DNA of 64,000 nucleotides from Mucilaginibacter phenanthrenivorans (GCF_024721155.1 NZ_JAHVAP010000003.1:124001-188000), one strand, 5' to 3'; positions 16,132 to 24,965 are shown, counted from the first letter of the stretch. The notes: generated by a model from the letters alone, not told the origin. Numbers and translations: made by a program.

Positions 16132-16914
16132 ATGGGATCAGCCGCTATCCAGGGGCCGCTTTGGGGCAAACAATCTGAAAACTGGGCTACTATACAGGAA
16201 CAAACCGGCAATGCAGGTTATGTTTATGCCCTCAATTTTTTAAACTTAAATCCTGCTACACAATTGTTGGATGTTGGCTGCGGATCGGGCGTATTCAGCA
16301 GCCTGGCAAGCGCTACCGGCGCCTACGTAACCGGTATTGACGCCAGCGAGGCCCTGATTGAAAAAGCACAACAACGCGGCACAACAGCAAAATTTACTAC
16401 CGGCGAGATGGAAGAACTCCCCTTTGCCGGCAACACGTTCGACGCGGTTTGCGGCTTCAATTCTTTTCAGTACGCAGCAAATATTAACAATGCATTTACC
16501 GAAGTCCGCCGCGTATTAAAGCCTGGCGGCAAACTGGTAGTAATGATTTGGGGCAATAAGGAAGATTGTGAAGCAGTAAGTAATTTGGCCGCCATAGGCA
16601 GCTTATTGCCGCCACCGCCACCCGGAGCTCCCGGGCCATTCGCCTTGTCGGAAAACCAATTGCTGGAAAAAACACTTGAAGCTATTGGATTTAAAATTCT
16701 CAGCAATGAAGATATCAGCACGGTTTGGGATTACCCCGATACTTCAATTGCATTAAAGGGCCTCTTATCTTCCGGACCCGCCGCCCGGGCAATTGCAAAC
16801 AGCGGTTTAGAAAAAGTTCAGGAGACGGTGACAAAATCCTTCGAACCTTATATCCGGGATAATGGCCATGTAGTTTATCACAACAAGTTCAGGATAGTAA
16901 TCAGCGAACGGTAG
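16132..16914 (+). CDS. Class I SAM-dependent methyltransferase
   Basis: A 260-residue methyltransferase of the Methyltransf_11 type. Motif I is LLDVGCGSGVFSS (residues 45-57), followed by the acidic end of strand 2 (GIDASEALI), TGEMEELPFAGNTFDAVCGF (motif II/III region) and the post-motif VRRVLKPGGKLVVMIWG. A proline run LLPPPPPGAPGP around residue 165 forms a flexible loop. The substrate is unknown; the N-terminal AAIQGPLWGKQSENWA is typical of small-molecule methyltransferases. It is a single gene behind the transposase segment. Confidence 0.9.
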   Translation: MGSAAIQGPLWGKQSENWATIQEQTGNAGYVYALNFLNLNPATQLLDVGCGSGVFSSLASATGAYVTGIDASEALIEKAQQRGTTAKFTTGEMEELPFAGNTFDAVCGFNSFQYAANINNAFTEVRRVLKPGGKLVVMIWGNKEDCEAVSNLAAIGSLLPPPPPGAPGPFALSENQLLEKTLEAIGFKILSNEDISTVWDYPDTSIALKGLLSSGPAARAIANSGLEKVQETVTKSFEPYIRDNGHVVYHNKFRIVISER

Positions 16915-16998
16915 CATACCGCCTGTCACTCGTTTTTCATAATTCCTTAAAGTAGTGCTTATCTTTTCATTACAAATCCATCTTATCCACCAAAAACA

Positions 16999-17006
16999 TA
17001 CCTTTG
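16999..17006 (+). promoter_or_regulatory. -7 promoter box (TACCTTTG) of the DUF3050 gene
   Basis: An exact TAnnTTTG match, 24 bases before the ATG at 17031. Confidence 0.55.
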
Positions 17007-17030
17007 CAGCCGCAAAAGCATGATTTTTGG

Positions 17031-17816
17031 ATGAACGCGCAGATAGAAAAATTACAGCAGGCCATTGAGCCATTAAGACAGCAAATAATTAATCACAAAG
17101 TTTACGGACTAATAACCAGCATTGACGATCTTGCTGTTTTCATGAACCATCACATTTATGCGGTGTGGGACTTTATGTCGTTATTAAAAGCGCTGCAGCA
17201 GAATTTAACCTGTACCAATGTACCCTGGTTTCCGGTTGGTTCGGCAAATACCAGGTATTTAATAAATGAGATAGTAGCGGGTGAAGAATCGGATATTGAT
17301 GGCGACGGGAATCGCAAAAGTCATTACGAAATGTACCTGGAGGCAATGCAGCAATGCAACGCTGATGCCGGTGATTTTCTAAAATTTATAGCTCAGCTAC
17401 AAAATGACGGCGATTTGAAGTCGGCATTAAAACATGCTGAAACGCCTGCCATGGCAAGTGCATTCGTAAACCACACTTTTGAAGTGATCAACAGCGGCAA
17501 GGCCTGGTTACAAGCGGCCGTTTTTACTTTTGGCCGCGAGGATCTGATCCCAAATATGTTCTTATCTATCGTTAACGACCTGAATGCCAAATTTCCCGGG
17601 CAGGTTTCTCAATTCAAATATTACCTTGACCGCCATATAGAAGTAGACGGCGACCATCATAGCCACCTGGCATTGGAAATGACCGCTGAGCTTTGTGGCG
17701 ACGATGAGCAGAAATGGGAAGAGATAACAGCCGGATCAATTGTTGCATTACAAAAACGGATAGGGTTATGGGATGGTGTTTATGAAGAGATTATGAATGC
17801 GAGGGTAATGGCATAG
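17031..17816 (+). CDS. DUF3050 (heme-oxygenase-like fold) protein
   Basis: A 261-residue cytoplasmic protein matching the DUF3050 family. Visible are [20 protein letters not shown] near residue 40, [28 protein letters not shown], the [14 protein letters not shown] [16 protein letters not shown] and the late [12 protein letters not shown]. Conserved histidines and glutamates in long helices suggest a di-iron or heme-oxygenase-like bundle, but the reaction is unknown. I start it at the ATG at 17031 because an earlier in-frame TTG is part of the promoter box. It is a single gene. Confidence 0.85.
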   Translation: MNAQIEKLQQAIEPLRQQIINHKVYGLITSIDDLAVFMNHHIYAVWDFMSLLKALQQNLTCTNVPWFPVGSANTRYLINEIVAGEESDIDGDGNRKSHYEMYLEAMQQCNADAGDFLKFIAQLQNDGDLKSALKHAETPAMASAFVNHTFEVINSGKAWLQAAVFTFGREDLIPNMFLSIVNDLNAKFPGQVSQFKYYLDRHIEVDGDHHSHLALEMTAELCGDDEQKWEEITAGSIVALQKRIGLWDGVYEEIMNARVMA

Positions 17817-18055
17817 GGAAATTGTTAAGCCGGGCCATTGTTTATCATACTTCACCATAGATAACTTGAGTTTATGTATGATTCGAATAATTATCCTATC
17901 TTTCCTTTAGATTTGCGTTATCCTTTTAGACATCAAATGCTTTTTTTATATTCGGCTGATAAATATTCTTAACCGGCAAAATTTGACGGGCAACGTATTG
18001 AGTATCCCTGCAACTTATTTAAATTTAGAAAAAGCGGATAGCTATCGATAAAATC

Positions 18056-18586
18056 ATGATAAAAAAGGTTCTGCTTGTTTCGGCTTGTAGCTTGCTTACG
18101 CTAAGTGGGTATGCTTGCTATGCCAATATTGCGGATAATCCCTTTCTCCTTAAAATAGCTTCGAGGGGCCTTGCCGACACGATTCCTCATAAAGACGTAA
18201 TGGATGTTGTAAAGGCCGCCATTCATGCTTCAAATAGTTTTAACGAACAGGCAGTGGCTGATTTATATACCCCCAATGCAGTTGTTGCAGACGACGAGCC
18301 ACCGTACTCATGGAACGGCCCTACTGCCGGAATCCAATGGATCAATGCCGTCGAACGGGCGGTAAAGGAAAACCGGATCAGGAAATTTAAGGCAGAGATT
18401 GAGCAGCCAAGTATTTACCAGCAAACTAACGACAATGTTTACGTGGTTGTACCAGTAACTTACACCGGCGACCTGCCCGGCGGTGATCCTTTTAGCGTAC
18501 GCGGCGCTTTTACTTTTGTATTAAGACAGATAAATAATAAATGGCTGATAAAAAGCCAGGTTTGGATGAGGGAGAAAGGGTTGTAG
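18056..18586 (+). CDS. Exported NTF2-like (SnoaL/DUF4440-type) protein
   Basis: A 176-residue protein with a signal peptide (residues 1-23, ending in the small residues of GYACYA). The mature part has the NTF2-like cone fold signature: a helix with VVKAAIHASNSFNEQAVADLYTP, NAVVADDEPPYSWNGPTAG, and a C-terminal sheet VYVVVPVTYTGDLPG, FTFVLRQINNKWLIKSQVW. Such proteins bind small ligands or catalyse isomerisations; no clear active site is identified. The 240 bases before it are AT-rich without other features. It is followed by a strong bidirectional hairpin. Confidence 0.8.
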   Translation: MIKKVLLVSACSLLTLSGYACYANIADNPFLLKIASRGLADTIPHKDVMDVVKAAIHASNSFNEQAVADLYTPNAVVADDEPPYSWNGPTAGIQWINAVERAVKENRIRKFKAEIEQPSIYQQTNDNVYVVVPVTYTGDLPGGDPFSVRGAFTFVLRQINNKWLIKSQVWMREKGL

Positions 18587-18645
18587 AATTAAGAGACAAG
18601 AGTCAAGAAGAGAGAAAAAGAAAGACTCATCAGATCACAAAAAGT

Positions 18646-18677
18646 AAAGGGGAATAAACCATGGTTTATTCCCCTTT
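18646..18677. terminator. Bidirectional terminator hairpin
   Basis: A 32-base perfect palindrome (AAAGGGGAATAAACCAT and its reverse complement) lies between the convergent NTF2-like and SPW genes, with A- and T-rich flanks. Confidence 0.8.
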
Positions 18678-18706
18678 ATATATTTTAAGTTGATTTGCTT
18701 ACGCGA

Positions 18707-19114
18707 TTAGTTTGAATCGGTAGATGCTAAAAAGCCAACGTGGTGGTTGTGTTTGTTTTTGGTTGTAAAAGGCGATTTTTTAGTGAATAAGCCCATTAAG
18801 AATAAAATAGCGCCCAATATAACTTGTGGCCAAACTTTTGGAGAATAAACATATAACCACGGCGATACCATTAAAATAAATCCCATTAACACGTCAAGCA
18901 CATTGTGAATGGTTAAAGGGAATTGTTTGATAAAGCCCGTTTCGCTTCTGCTGAAGATAGCCATGATCAACTGTAGCCAGCCAATATAAATAGGTAACAA
19001 TAATGCAGCATTTGATACATGTACCACATCAAACAGCCATGGAGATGCAATTAATGTAAGGGCGACAATGTAATTTAAAACTCCGTATACAGCGGTTGAA
19101 ATAAAGGGCTTCAT
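18707..19114 (-). CDS. SPW-repeat integral membrane protein
   Basis: A 135-residue inner-membrane protein with four predicted transmembrane segments in two repeats. Each repeat contains the SPW signature, LIASPWLFDV near residue 25 and LMVSPWLYVY near 85, which defines the SPW family. Function is unknown. The C-terminal tail (KKSPFTTKNKHNHHVGFL) is polar. A TACCTTTG box at 19180-19187 lies about 65 bases upstream. It is convergent with the NTF2-like gene. Confidence 0.85.
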   Translation of the reverse strand: MKPFISTAVYGVLNYIVALTLIASPWLFDVVHVSNAALLLPIYIGWLQLIMAIFSRSETGFIKQFPLTIHNVLDVLMGFILMVSPWLYVYSPKVWPQVILGAILFLMGLFTKKSPFTTKNKHNHHVGFLASTDSN

Positions 19115-19179
19115 ATTTTTAATTTATACTATTTAATAGTTTTCTTTTGATTGAATACCACACAAATGGTATTTGTTTT

Positions 19180-19187
19180 CAAAGGTA
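19180..19187 (-). promoter_or_regulatory. -7 promoter box (TACCTTTG) of the SPW gene
   Basis: An exact TAnnTTTG match on the minus strand, 65 bases upstream of the start codon. Confidence 0.5.
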
Positions 19188-19268
19188 TAAATTTTGCATT
19201 TATCTAAAACCCTTTATTTGCATTTATTCACCTAAACAAACGAATTTTTACAGAATTCAGTCGAAGGT

Positions 19269-19670
19269 CTATTTTTTTCTGCTGATTTTGGAAGCTACAA
19301 ACGCAAATAAACCAAAAACAATTGCCGACAGTACCCCAAGGCCCAGTCCAGCGAGGGCTAACGCTACTCGGGGATGCATAGCAAACGAGGCGGGCATATC
19401 CACCAGCATGGCATCTATTTGTTTATGGTTTTCAAGATAGGTTTTAAAGAAGAATACGTGTACAACGGTGATCCAAATACAATTAACCAGGCCGGTTAAC
19501 AGCCCATGTAAAAAATATTTGCCGTTACATGTTTTGGCAATAACAAACGAACAAAAGGCAAATATCAGCACCCAAAATACGGGCTCAACGTTTTGGGGGA
19601 TAAGAGACACTGTGCCGAAGGCTATTATCAATCCGAAAACTGATAATTGAAAGATAATTTTCCAGTTCAT
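19269..19670 (-). CDS. Four-TM membrane protein of unknown function
   Basis: A 133-residue protein with four hydrophobic segments (about residues 5-24, 30-46, 54-75 and 103-128) and a basic C-terminus (SKISRKK). No family is recognised. The last segment is glycine-rich (LALAGLGLGVLSAIVFGLF). It sits between the SPW gene and the M56 operon on the same strand, but gaps of over 100 bases on both sides suggest its own transcript. Confidence 0.65.
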   Translation of the reverse strand: MNWKIIFQLSVFGLIIAFGTVSLIPQNVEPVFWVLIFAFCSFVIAKTCNGKYFLHGLLTGLVNCIWITVVHVFFFKTYLENHKQIDAMLVDMPASFAMHPRVALALAGLGLGVLSAIVFGLFAFVASKISRKK

Positions 19671-19785
19671 TGTGAAGGAGATTTGATTAAATAAATATAT
19701 AAATAATCAGCTTACCCGGCACTTGAAAATAAAAAAGGCAGCCAATTTTATTCAGCCGCCCTAAGGTTTACGGTTTAATATCTAA

Positions 19786-21465
19786 TTAATGCTTTATATC
19801 CGGAGATTTAACAGGGCTCGGCTTTGCTGTATTTTTTTTTGTTGCAATTGCCACTACTCCGTTTTCGCCTTTAGTCCCATATACTGCCTTTCCGGCGGCT
19901 TTTGGCAATACTGATATGCTCTCGATATCGTCCGGGCTTAAACCGGTGATATTATCAACTACCTTCCCATCCACCACGTAAAGCGGGTTGGTCATTAGAT
20001 TCTTCATTTTAAGGGCTTTGTCCAGCTTGCTGGTATCTGTTCTGGGGTTCATGGCCACGCCCTTTAACGACACCCTGTTTTCTGTAACCAAGGGTGCTGT
20101 TCCTGATTTGTTTGGTTTATCATCGTCAACAAGAGTGAACGAAATAGGCACGGAGTATTGTACCCTTACCGGCTTGCCGTTCTGTATGCCTGGGGTCCAC
20201 TTCGGCGATTCAGAGATTACCCGCAGCGCTTCCTTGTCTATTTCGTCAGCCACACCACGTCTTACCTGGATGTTTGATAATGAGCCATCCTTTTCAACAA
20301 TAAAACCAACAATCACTTTCCCCTGTACGCCCTGTTCGCGCATTGCAGCGGGATACCTGATGTTTTTTGAAAGATATTGCCCAAACCCATCCAATCCTCC
20401 CCGAAATTGCGGTACCATTTCAACGGAAGTAAAAACCGGGCTATTGCTTGATTCGCCGGTAGCGTCCCTTTTGGGGGCCTCTTCAATAGTTATATGCTCG
20501 GGAGCATTATGCATAACTGATTGCGTTTCCACGGTATCGTCATGAACCATTGTGGTGCTGTCCAATATGATATTGGGCTGTATGGCCGATGCCGGCGTTA
20601 ACAGCACCTGGCTAACTTTCTTACTTACAAAGCCAACTGTTTGGCTATTATTTACAGTAGCCGATGATAAAACCAGCATTAGGATAAATAATGGTACCGA
20701 CAGGCCATATTTGATCAGCGCTACGTGCTTTGATTTATTTTTTTGCAGCATCCTGATGCGTTGTTTTAACAGGCTGTGGTTATAAAACGGGTTTACCAGG
20801 CTGTGTACAGGTGTATTAAAAGTTTGGCTCAACAATAATAAGGCATAGTCAGTTTTATTGGTGCCGCACTTAAGCGCCTGCCTGTCGGCGATATATTCGT
20901 GAATGTGTTTGATAGAAAAGCGATAGAGATAAACCACCGGGTTGAACCAATTAATGATCATCACGGCTTCAATCAACAGCACATCGGCGCTATGCCATTG
21001 CTTAGCGTGCACGTGCTCATGGGCTGCTATTACCTTGTTATCCGCCTGGTCCTTGGCAAGCCTGATTTTCTTAAAGAATGAATAGGCTATTGCAGAATCG
21101 GGTTGATTGATCAGTTTGTTTAAAACTACCATCTGCCATATAAACCGGCCAATTAAAAAAATCATTCCCGCTAAATAAATAGCTGCCACAAACTGGCCTA
21201 TGGTCACCTCGCTGTGCTGAATGGGTTTAAACTGGTAAACCACCAGGGGGCTATTATATATTCTGAGCTGAACTTCTTTGGTGATGAATAAGTTCTTTAC
21301 CCAATTTGACTGGATCATTGGGATAAAAAACGATAGCAATGATGCCGCCACCAGGTAAACCCGGTTGAGCTGGAAAAAGGTTTCCTTTCGCAGAAGCAAA
21401 ACATAAAAGCCGTAAAACAGCAGCAGGTAAATATTTACCAGCAATAAATAATGCCACCCGGTCAT
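19786..21465 (-). CDS. M56 (BlaR1-like) membrane metallopeptidase fused to TonB and plug domains
   Basis: A 559-residue protein. Residues 1-300 form the M56/BlaR1-type membrane peptidase: several TM helices, the zinc motif H149-E-H-V-H153 in VIAAHEHVHAKQWH, and the third-ligand helix HIHEYIADRQAL. The periplasmic half carries a TonB C-terminal domain (about 355-445, with KNIRYPAAMREQGVQGKV and SPKWTPGIQNGKPV) and then a segment like a TonB-dependent receptor plug (NPLYVVDGKVVD, GLSPDDIESISVLPKAAG, YGTKGENGVVAI). It is cotranscribed 2 bases after the BlaI-type repressor. It probably senses an envelope signal and cleaves the repressor. Confidence 0.92.
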   Translation of the reverse strand: MTGWHYLLLVNIYLLLFYGFYVLLLRKETFFQLNRVYLVAASLLSFFIPMIQSNWVKNLFITKEVQLRIYNSPLVVYQFKPIQHSEVTIGQFVAAIYLAGMIFLIGRFIWQMVVLNKLINQPDSAIAYSFFKKIRLAKDQADNKVIAAHEHVHAKQWHSADVLLIEAVMIINWFNPVVYLYRFSIKHIHEYIADRQALKCGTNKTDYALLLLSQTFNTPVHSLVNPFYNHSLLKQRIRMLQKNKSKHVALIKYGLSVPLFILMLVLSSATVNNSQTVGFVSKKVSQVLLTPASAIQPNIILDSTTMVHDDTVETQSVMHNAPEHITIEEAPKRDATGESSNSPVFTSVEMVPQFRGGLDGFGQYLSKNIRYPAAMREQGVQGKVIVGFIVEKDGSLSNIQVRRGVADEIDKEALRVISESPKWTPGIQNGKPVRVQYSVPISFTLVDDDKPNKSGTAPLVTENRVSLKGVAMNPRTDTSKLDKALKMKNLMTNPLYVVDGKVVDNITGLSPDDIESISVLPKAAGKAVYGTKGENGVVAIATKKNTAKPSPVKSPDIKH

Positions 21466-21467
21466 AA

Positions 21468-21839
21468 TTATTTTTCTTTTAGTTTTTCAATCAGTTTCAT
21501 TATCTCATCGGCTTCCTTCAAATCAATTTTTTCCTTTTTCACAAAATACGAGAACATCCGCTTTACCGAGTTGTCGAAATAGCCGTTCATTAGCTTATCG
21601 GTAGCAAAATTCTGGTATTGCTCCTTGCTGATTATAGGGTGATATTCATGGCTTTTGCCAAATGCAGTGTGCCCAACAAAACCCTTGGCCTCCAATATCC
21701 TGATAATGGTGGATACAGTGTTGTAAGCTGGCTTGGGTTCGGGGAGTACGTCAATCACCTCTTTTACAAAACCTTTTTTTAAATTCCACAGCACCTGCAT
21801 TATCTGTTCTTCGGCGCGTGTTAACTCTTTAATTTCCAT
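21468..21839 (-). CDS. BlaI/MecI family transcriptional repressor
   Basis: A 123-residue winged-helix repressor starting at MEIKELTRAEEQIMQVLW. The recognition region AYNTVSTIIRILEAKGFV and the C-terminal dimerisation helices match BlaI/MecI. In that family the partner M56 protease removes the repressor when a cell-wall signal arrives. I start it at 21839; an upstream alternative would overlap the preceding gene. The gene is the middle member of a tight three-gene operon: 14 bases behind the exported protein gene and 2 bases before the M56 gene. Confidence 0.93.
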   Translation of the reverse strand: MEIKELTRAEEQIMQVLWNLKKGFVKEVIDVLPEPKPAYNTVSTIIRILEAKGFVGHTAFGKSHEYHPIISKEQYQNFATDKLMNGYFDNSVKRMFSYFVKKEKIDLKEADEIMKLIEKLKEK

Positions 21840-21853
21840 ACACTTGGTGTTTT

Positions 21854-22318
21854 TTAGTCCTGGTAAATAGCAGGCCCGCATTGGGCGAACTTTGTATCTG
21901 CAATTATCTTTAATTTATAGTTATTTACAAACTGGTTTAGCAAGGTAATAAATTGCGTTTGTTTTAAGGCACTCATTCCTGCCCCATCCATGTTAAGCAA
22001 ATAATGGTCAATGGTTCCGTCGGCCTCAAAATATATGCGGTGAATAATGCGGGTAGGTTTTTGCCACGTATAATCATGTTTGTGCAGATAAGTATTCAAA
22101 TCCGTAAGCAACGCAACGTAAGCGGCATAAAATTTCTGCTGACCGGCACCCTTAAATGCACTTTTATTGCTATCAGCGTCGAGCGCGTTTTTGTATTGCT
22201 TGTTTAAAATATCAACGGTGAGGTTGTTTTTGGCGGCATTTTGGAAGGTAGCCGCACGTTCCTGTGCATTAACTGCAACGCCCAAAAACAATAATGCTGT
22301 TAATATTATTACCTTCAT
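21854..22318 (-). CDS. Small exported protein at the head of the BlaI/M56 operon
   Basis: A 154-residue protein with a signal peptide (residues 1-18, cleavage at VNAQ). The mature chain has FYAAYVALLTDLNTYLHKH and IHRIYFEADGTIDHYLLNMD, the latter resembling a strand-turn-strand seen in TonB-C or energy-transducer domains, but no family can be assigned. As the first gene of the operon it is a candidate output or ligand of the M56 sensor. It is short compared with typical TonB proteins and has no TM anchor other than the signal peptide. Confidence 0.7.
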   Translation of the reverse strand: MKVIILTALLFLGVAVNAQERAATFQNAAKNNLTVDILNKQYKNALDADSNKSAFKGAGQQKFYAAYVALLTDLNTYLHKHDYTWQKPTRIIHRIYFEADGTIDHYLLNMDGAGMSALKQTQFITLLNQFVNNYKLKIIADTKFAQCGPAIYQD

Positions 22319-22342
22319 AATTTAAACGAGAACTAAAATTAT

Positions 22343-22358
22343 AACTAAAATATTAGTT
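22343..22358. promoter_or_regulatory. Possible BlaI operator over the operon promoter
   Basis: AACTAAAATATTAGTT has inverted arms AACTAA/TTAGTT around 4 bases. It lies 25 bases before the operon start and overlaps a plausible minus-strand promoter (CTTG, 20 bases, TAATTTTAG). An autorepressor site is expected here; the assignment is an inference. Confidence 0.4.
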
Positions 22359-22418
22359 TTGCAAGTGTTTGCATATATTTATTTTCCTTTTCAACCTATT
22401 TACTATACCAGTATATAA

Positions 22419-23819
22419 ATGAATATAACCTTCCACGGCGCCGCCCGTAATGTAACCGGCAGCAAGCATTTAATCCGCCTAAATGATGGCACTTCTATTT
22501 TGCTTGATTGTGGTATGTTCCAGGGGATGGGCGAACATACCGAAGAATTGAATGAGCATTTCGGATTCAACCCCAATAAAGTTGATTACATGATCTTGTC
22601 CCACGCTCATATTGATCATTGCGGCCTTATTCCGCGCCTGGTTGCTGAGGGTTTTAATGGCCAGATATTTTGTACCGCTCCCACTATGGATCTTGCGAAA
22701 ATCCTGTTGATGGATTCGGCGCGCATCCAGGAACAGGATGTGGAATACAGCAATAAACACCGCAGGAAAAACGGCTTGCCATTATTGGAGGCTTTATACA
22801 ATGAGGACCAGGCCATGGAAGCATTGCGCCTGTTCAAAATTGTTGATTATAACGAGGAATATGTCATTACGCCATCGGTTAAATTTAGCTTTACCGATGC
22901 CGGGCACCTGGTAGGCAGTGCGGCTGTGCATTTAACAATTACCGAGGATGGCAAACAAACCGTTATTACCTTCAGCGGCGATGTTGGCCGCTACGGCGAT
23001 ATGCTGCTTAAGAGCCCGCAGCCATTTCCTCAGGCGGATTACATCATATTGGAATCGACCTATGGCGACTCGCTTCACAAAGATGTAGGGGCTATTGAAG
23101 ACGCCTTATTGGAAGTTGTAAAACAAACCTGTGAAATTAAGAAGGGCAAGCTGATTATTCCCGCTTTCAGCGTTGGCCGTACACAAGAGATCCTGTATGC
23201 GTTAAATGCATTGGAGCTAAAGGGCATACTGCCTGATCTGCATTATTATGTTGACAGCCCATTATCTGAAAAAGCTACGAGGGTGCTGATGGATCATCCG
23301 GAGGTATACAACAAGGAGGTAACTGAGGTGTTAAAGATTGATGCCAATCCATTCGGCTTTAAGGGGATGAAGTTTATCGAATCGACAGAAGAATCAAAAG
23401 CTTTGAATGATGATCCTACCCCCTGTGTTATTATATCTTCATCAGGTATGGCCGAGGCAGGTCGGGTAAAGCACCACATCAAAAATAACATCAATAATCA
23501 AAAGAATACCATATTAATGGTTGGCTATTGTGAGCCAAACTCGTTGGGAGGCCATTTGCTGCGCGGCGATCACGAGGTTTTAATTTTTGGTGATAAATAT
23601 GAAGTAAAGGCAGAAGTACAATCCATAAAATCAATGAGCGCGCATGGGGATTATGAAGATTTGCTGCATTTTATCAGTTGCCAGGACCCCAAAAAGGTAA
23701 AAGAAGTTTTCCTGGTGCATGGCGAATATGAGGTTCAGCAGCATTTCAGGCAAAGGATTTTGGATAAAGGGTTTGCCAAAGTGGAGATTCCTTATCAGCA
23801 TGAAAAGATAGAGATCTAA
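22419..23819 (+). CDS. MBL-fold beta-CASP RNA-processing exonuclease-like protein
   Basis: A 466-residue cytoplasmic metallo-beta-lactamase of the beta-CASP group (RNase J/CPSF-like, YSH1 family). Metal ligands are in SHAHIDHCG (motif 2), DAGHLVGSAAV (motif 3) and FSGDVGRYGD (motif 4). The beta-CASP inserts are VDSPLS, the SSSGMAEAGRVKHHI block and the C-terminal SMSAHGDYED and FLVHGEYEV (motifs A-C). These enzymes cleave RNA endo- or exonucleolytically. The KH/dimer domain of true RNase J is absent. It is a single gene, divergent from the BlaI operon. Confidence 0.92.
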   Translation: MNITFHGAARNVTGSKHLIRLNDGTSILLDCGMFQGMGEHTEELNEHFGFNPNKVDYMILSHAHIDHCGLIPRLVAEGFNGQIFCTAPTMDLAKILLMDSARIQEQDVEYSNKHRRKNGLPLLEALYNEDQAMEALRLFKIVDYNEEYVITPSVKFSFTDAGHLVGSAAVHLTITEDGKQTVITFSGDVGRYGDMLLKSPQPFPQADYIILESTYGDSLHKDVGAIEDALLEVVKQTCEIKKGKLIIPAFSVGRTQEILYALNALELKGILPDLHYYVDSPLSEKATRVLMDHPEVYNKEVTEVLKIDANPFGFKGMKFIESTEESKALNDDPTPCVIISSSGMAEAGRVKHHIKNNINNQKNTILMVGYCEPNSLGGHLLRGDHEVLIFGDKYEVKAEVQSIKSMSAHGDYEDLLHFISCQDPKKVKEVFLVHGEYEVQQHFRQRILDKGFAKVEIPYQHEKIEI

Positions 23820-23849
23820 AATTCCGGGAAATTTAATTTTATTATTCAG

Positions 23850-23935
23850 TGATCTCTGTGTGTCCTCAGCGGCCTCTGTGTTTAATTTTACCACGAGGCT
23901 TCAAAGAGTGGCGCAGCGGACACTGACTTGCGCGG
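23850..23935. repeat. Possible dispersed repeat (CTCTGTG...ACCACGAGG)
   Basis: The words TCTCTGTGTGTCCTC and GCGGCCTCTGTGTTTAA, then TTTACCACGAGGC, look like a repeat of the kind common in Bacteroidota intergenic DNA. There is only one copy in this window, so the call is weak. Confidence 0.35.
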
Positions 23936-23981
23936 CAAAAGTTAAAAACGGAAAAATTTCTTTTTATTCAGGAAAATTTTC

Positions 23982-23989
23982 TATATTTG
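23982..23989 (+). promoter_or_regulatory. -7 promoter box (TATATTTG) of the toxin-antitoxin operon
   Basis: An exact TAnnTTTG match, 17 bases before the antitoxin ATG at 24007. Confidence 0.55.
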
Positions 23990-24006
23990 TGTGGGGGATA
24001 AATGTT

Positions 24007-24504
24007 ATGTCAGCAAAGAAAACATCAGTTAAGTCAAAAACCGGTGAGCACAAGCCGTACCCGGATGCGCCAATTATATCTGTAGTTAATGATTTTGAAG
24101 TGCCATATAATGTTTACAAGCAGTTTTATGCTGATGATATCAGTCTGCTGGCCCGTTCCAAAAAGGGGTTAAGCGCAAAAGCCGCTCTTGATTTTCTTTC
24201 CCTATCAGGCTTTACCCAGGATGAATTCCAGGAAACATTTAAAACTACGGTTAAAACCATCCAAAACCACGTAACCCGCGAGTTAACCCTTGATGCAGCT
24301 CTTAGCGAGAAGCTCTTAAAGTCATTCTCGCTTTTTGATAAAGGCACTGAAATATTCGGTTCGGCTCATAGCTTTCATCAATGGCTAAATACGCCGGCTT
24401 ATGGGCTTGGTAATCAATTGCCCTTTGAACTCATGGATACCATTACCGGCATCCAGCTCATCGAAGAAGAACTTATCCGCATTGAATTTGGTGATCTGGC
24501 CTAA
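24007..24504 (+). CDS. Xre/MbcA/ParS-type antitoxin (DUF2384)
   Basis: A 165-residue antitoxin of the Xre-RES class. The middle section (about 50-105) contains the Xre-like helix-turn-helix, with LSAKAALDFLSLSGFTQDEF and FKTTVKTIQNHV. The last 55 residues form the DUF2384 toxin-binding domain, with LLKSFSLFDKGTEIFGSAH, FHQWLNTPAYGLGNQLPFE and the DTITGIQLIEEELIRIEFG end. I chose the ATG at 24007, just after the promoter box; the frame extends upstream through non-coding repeat DNA. It ends 6 bases before the toxin gene, which it should neutralise and co-repress. Confidence 0.93.
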   Translation: MSAKKTSVKSKTGEHKPYPDAPIISVVNDFEVPYNVYKQFYADDISLLARSKKGLSAKAALDFLSLSGFTQDEFQETFKTTVKTIQNHVTRELTLDAALSEKLLKSFSLFDKGTEIFGSAHSFHQWLNTPAYGLGNQLPFELMDTITGIQLIEEELIRIEFGDLA

Positions 24505-24510
24505 GCCGAT

Positions 24511-24960
24511 ATGCTTGTTTACAGGATAACATTAACCAAATACGCCAATCAACTTGTTGCCTCCGGGCGTGCCGCGCGCTGGAACCCCAACGACGTAGAG
24601 ATGATCTACACCGCATCATCGCGCTCATTGGCCTGCCTGGAGAATGTTGTTCACCGGGATAAGCTTGGCTTAAGCATGGTATTTAGTATTTTAACTATTG
24701 AATGCCCGTCATCCTTAAAAATTAAAACCATTAGTTTAAAAGATCTGTCTGTAAACTGGATCGATTATGACCAAATGACAATAACCCAACGTATAGGTGA
24801 GAAGTGGGTAAAGGATAACGAATCGGCTATATTACAGGTGCCCTCGTCGATAGTAAGCGAAGAAGTAAACTACCTTATCAATCCAAAACATACGGATTTT
24901 AAGCTGATAAAAATCGTGAAAGCACAGCCCTTTGTGTTTGATAGCAGGATAAAATTATAA
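24511..24960 (+). CDS. RES-domain toxin
   Basis: A 149-residue toxin of the RES family. Known members of this family consume NAD+ by phosphorolysis or modify proteins by ADP-ribosylation, stopping growth. Expected conserved residues are present: Arg20 and Arg23 in SGRAARWNP, Tyr33 and Glu44 in MIYTASSRSLACLENV, the AILQVPSSIVSEE segment with the active-site serine region, and the NYLINPKHTDF asparagine. Length is typical. It forms an operon with the antitoxin just upstream. Its stop is followed by an ATATCGAA inverted repeat. Confidence 0.93.
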   Translation: MLVYRITLTKYANQLVASGRAARWNPNDVEMIYTASSRSLACLENVVHRDKLGLSMVFSILTIECPSSLKIKTISLKDLSVNWIDYDQMTITQRIGEKWVKDNESAILQVPSSIVSEEVNYLINPKHTDFKLIKIVKAQPFVFDSRIKL

Positions 24961-24965
24961 AAAGA

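Noticed and set aside
16025..16243. Short open frame overlapping the methyltransferase start
   Set aside because: It lies largely within the REP palindrome and the methyltransferase gene in another frame.
23860..24006. 49-residue extension of the antitoxin
   Set aside because: It covers intergenic repeat-like DNA and the TATATTTG promoter box.
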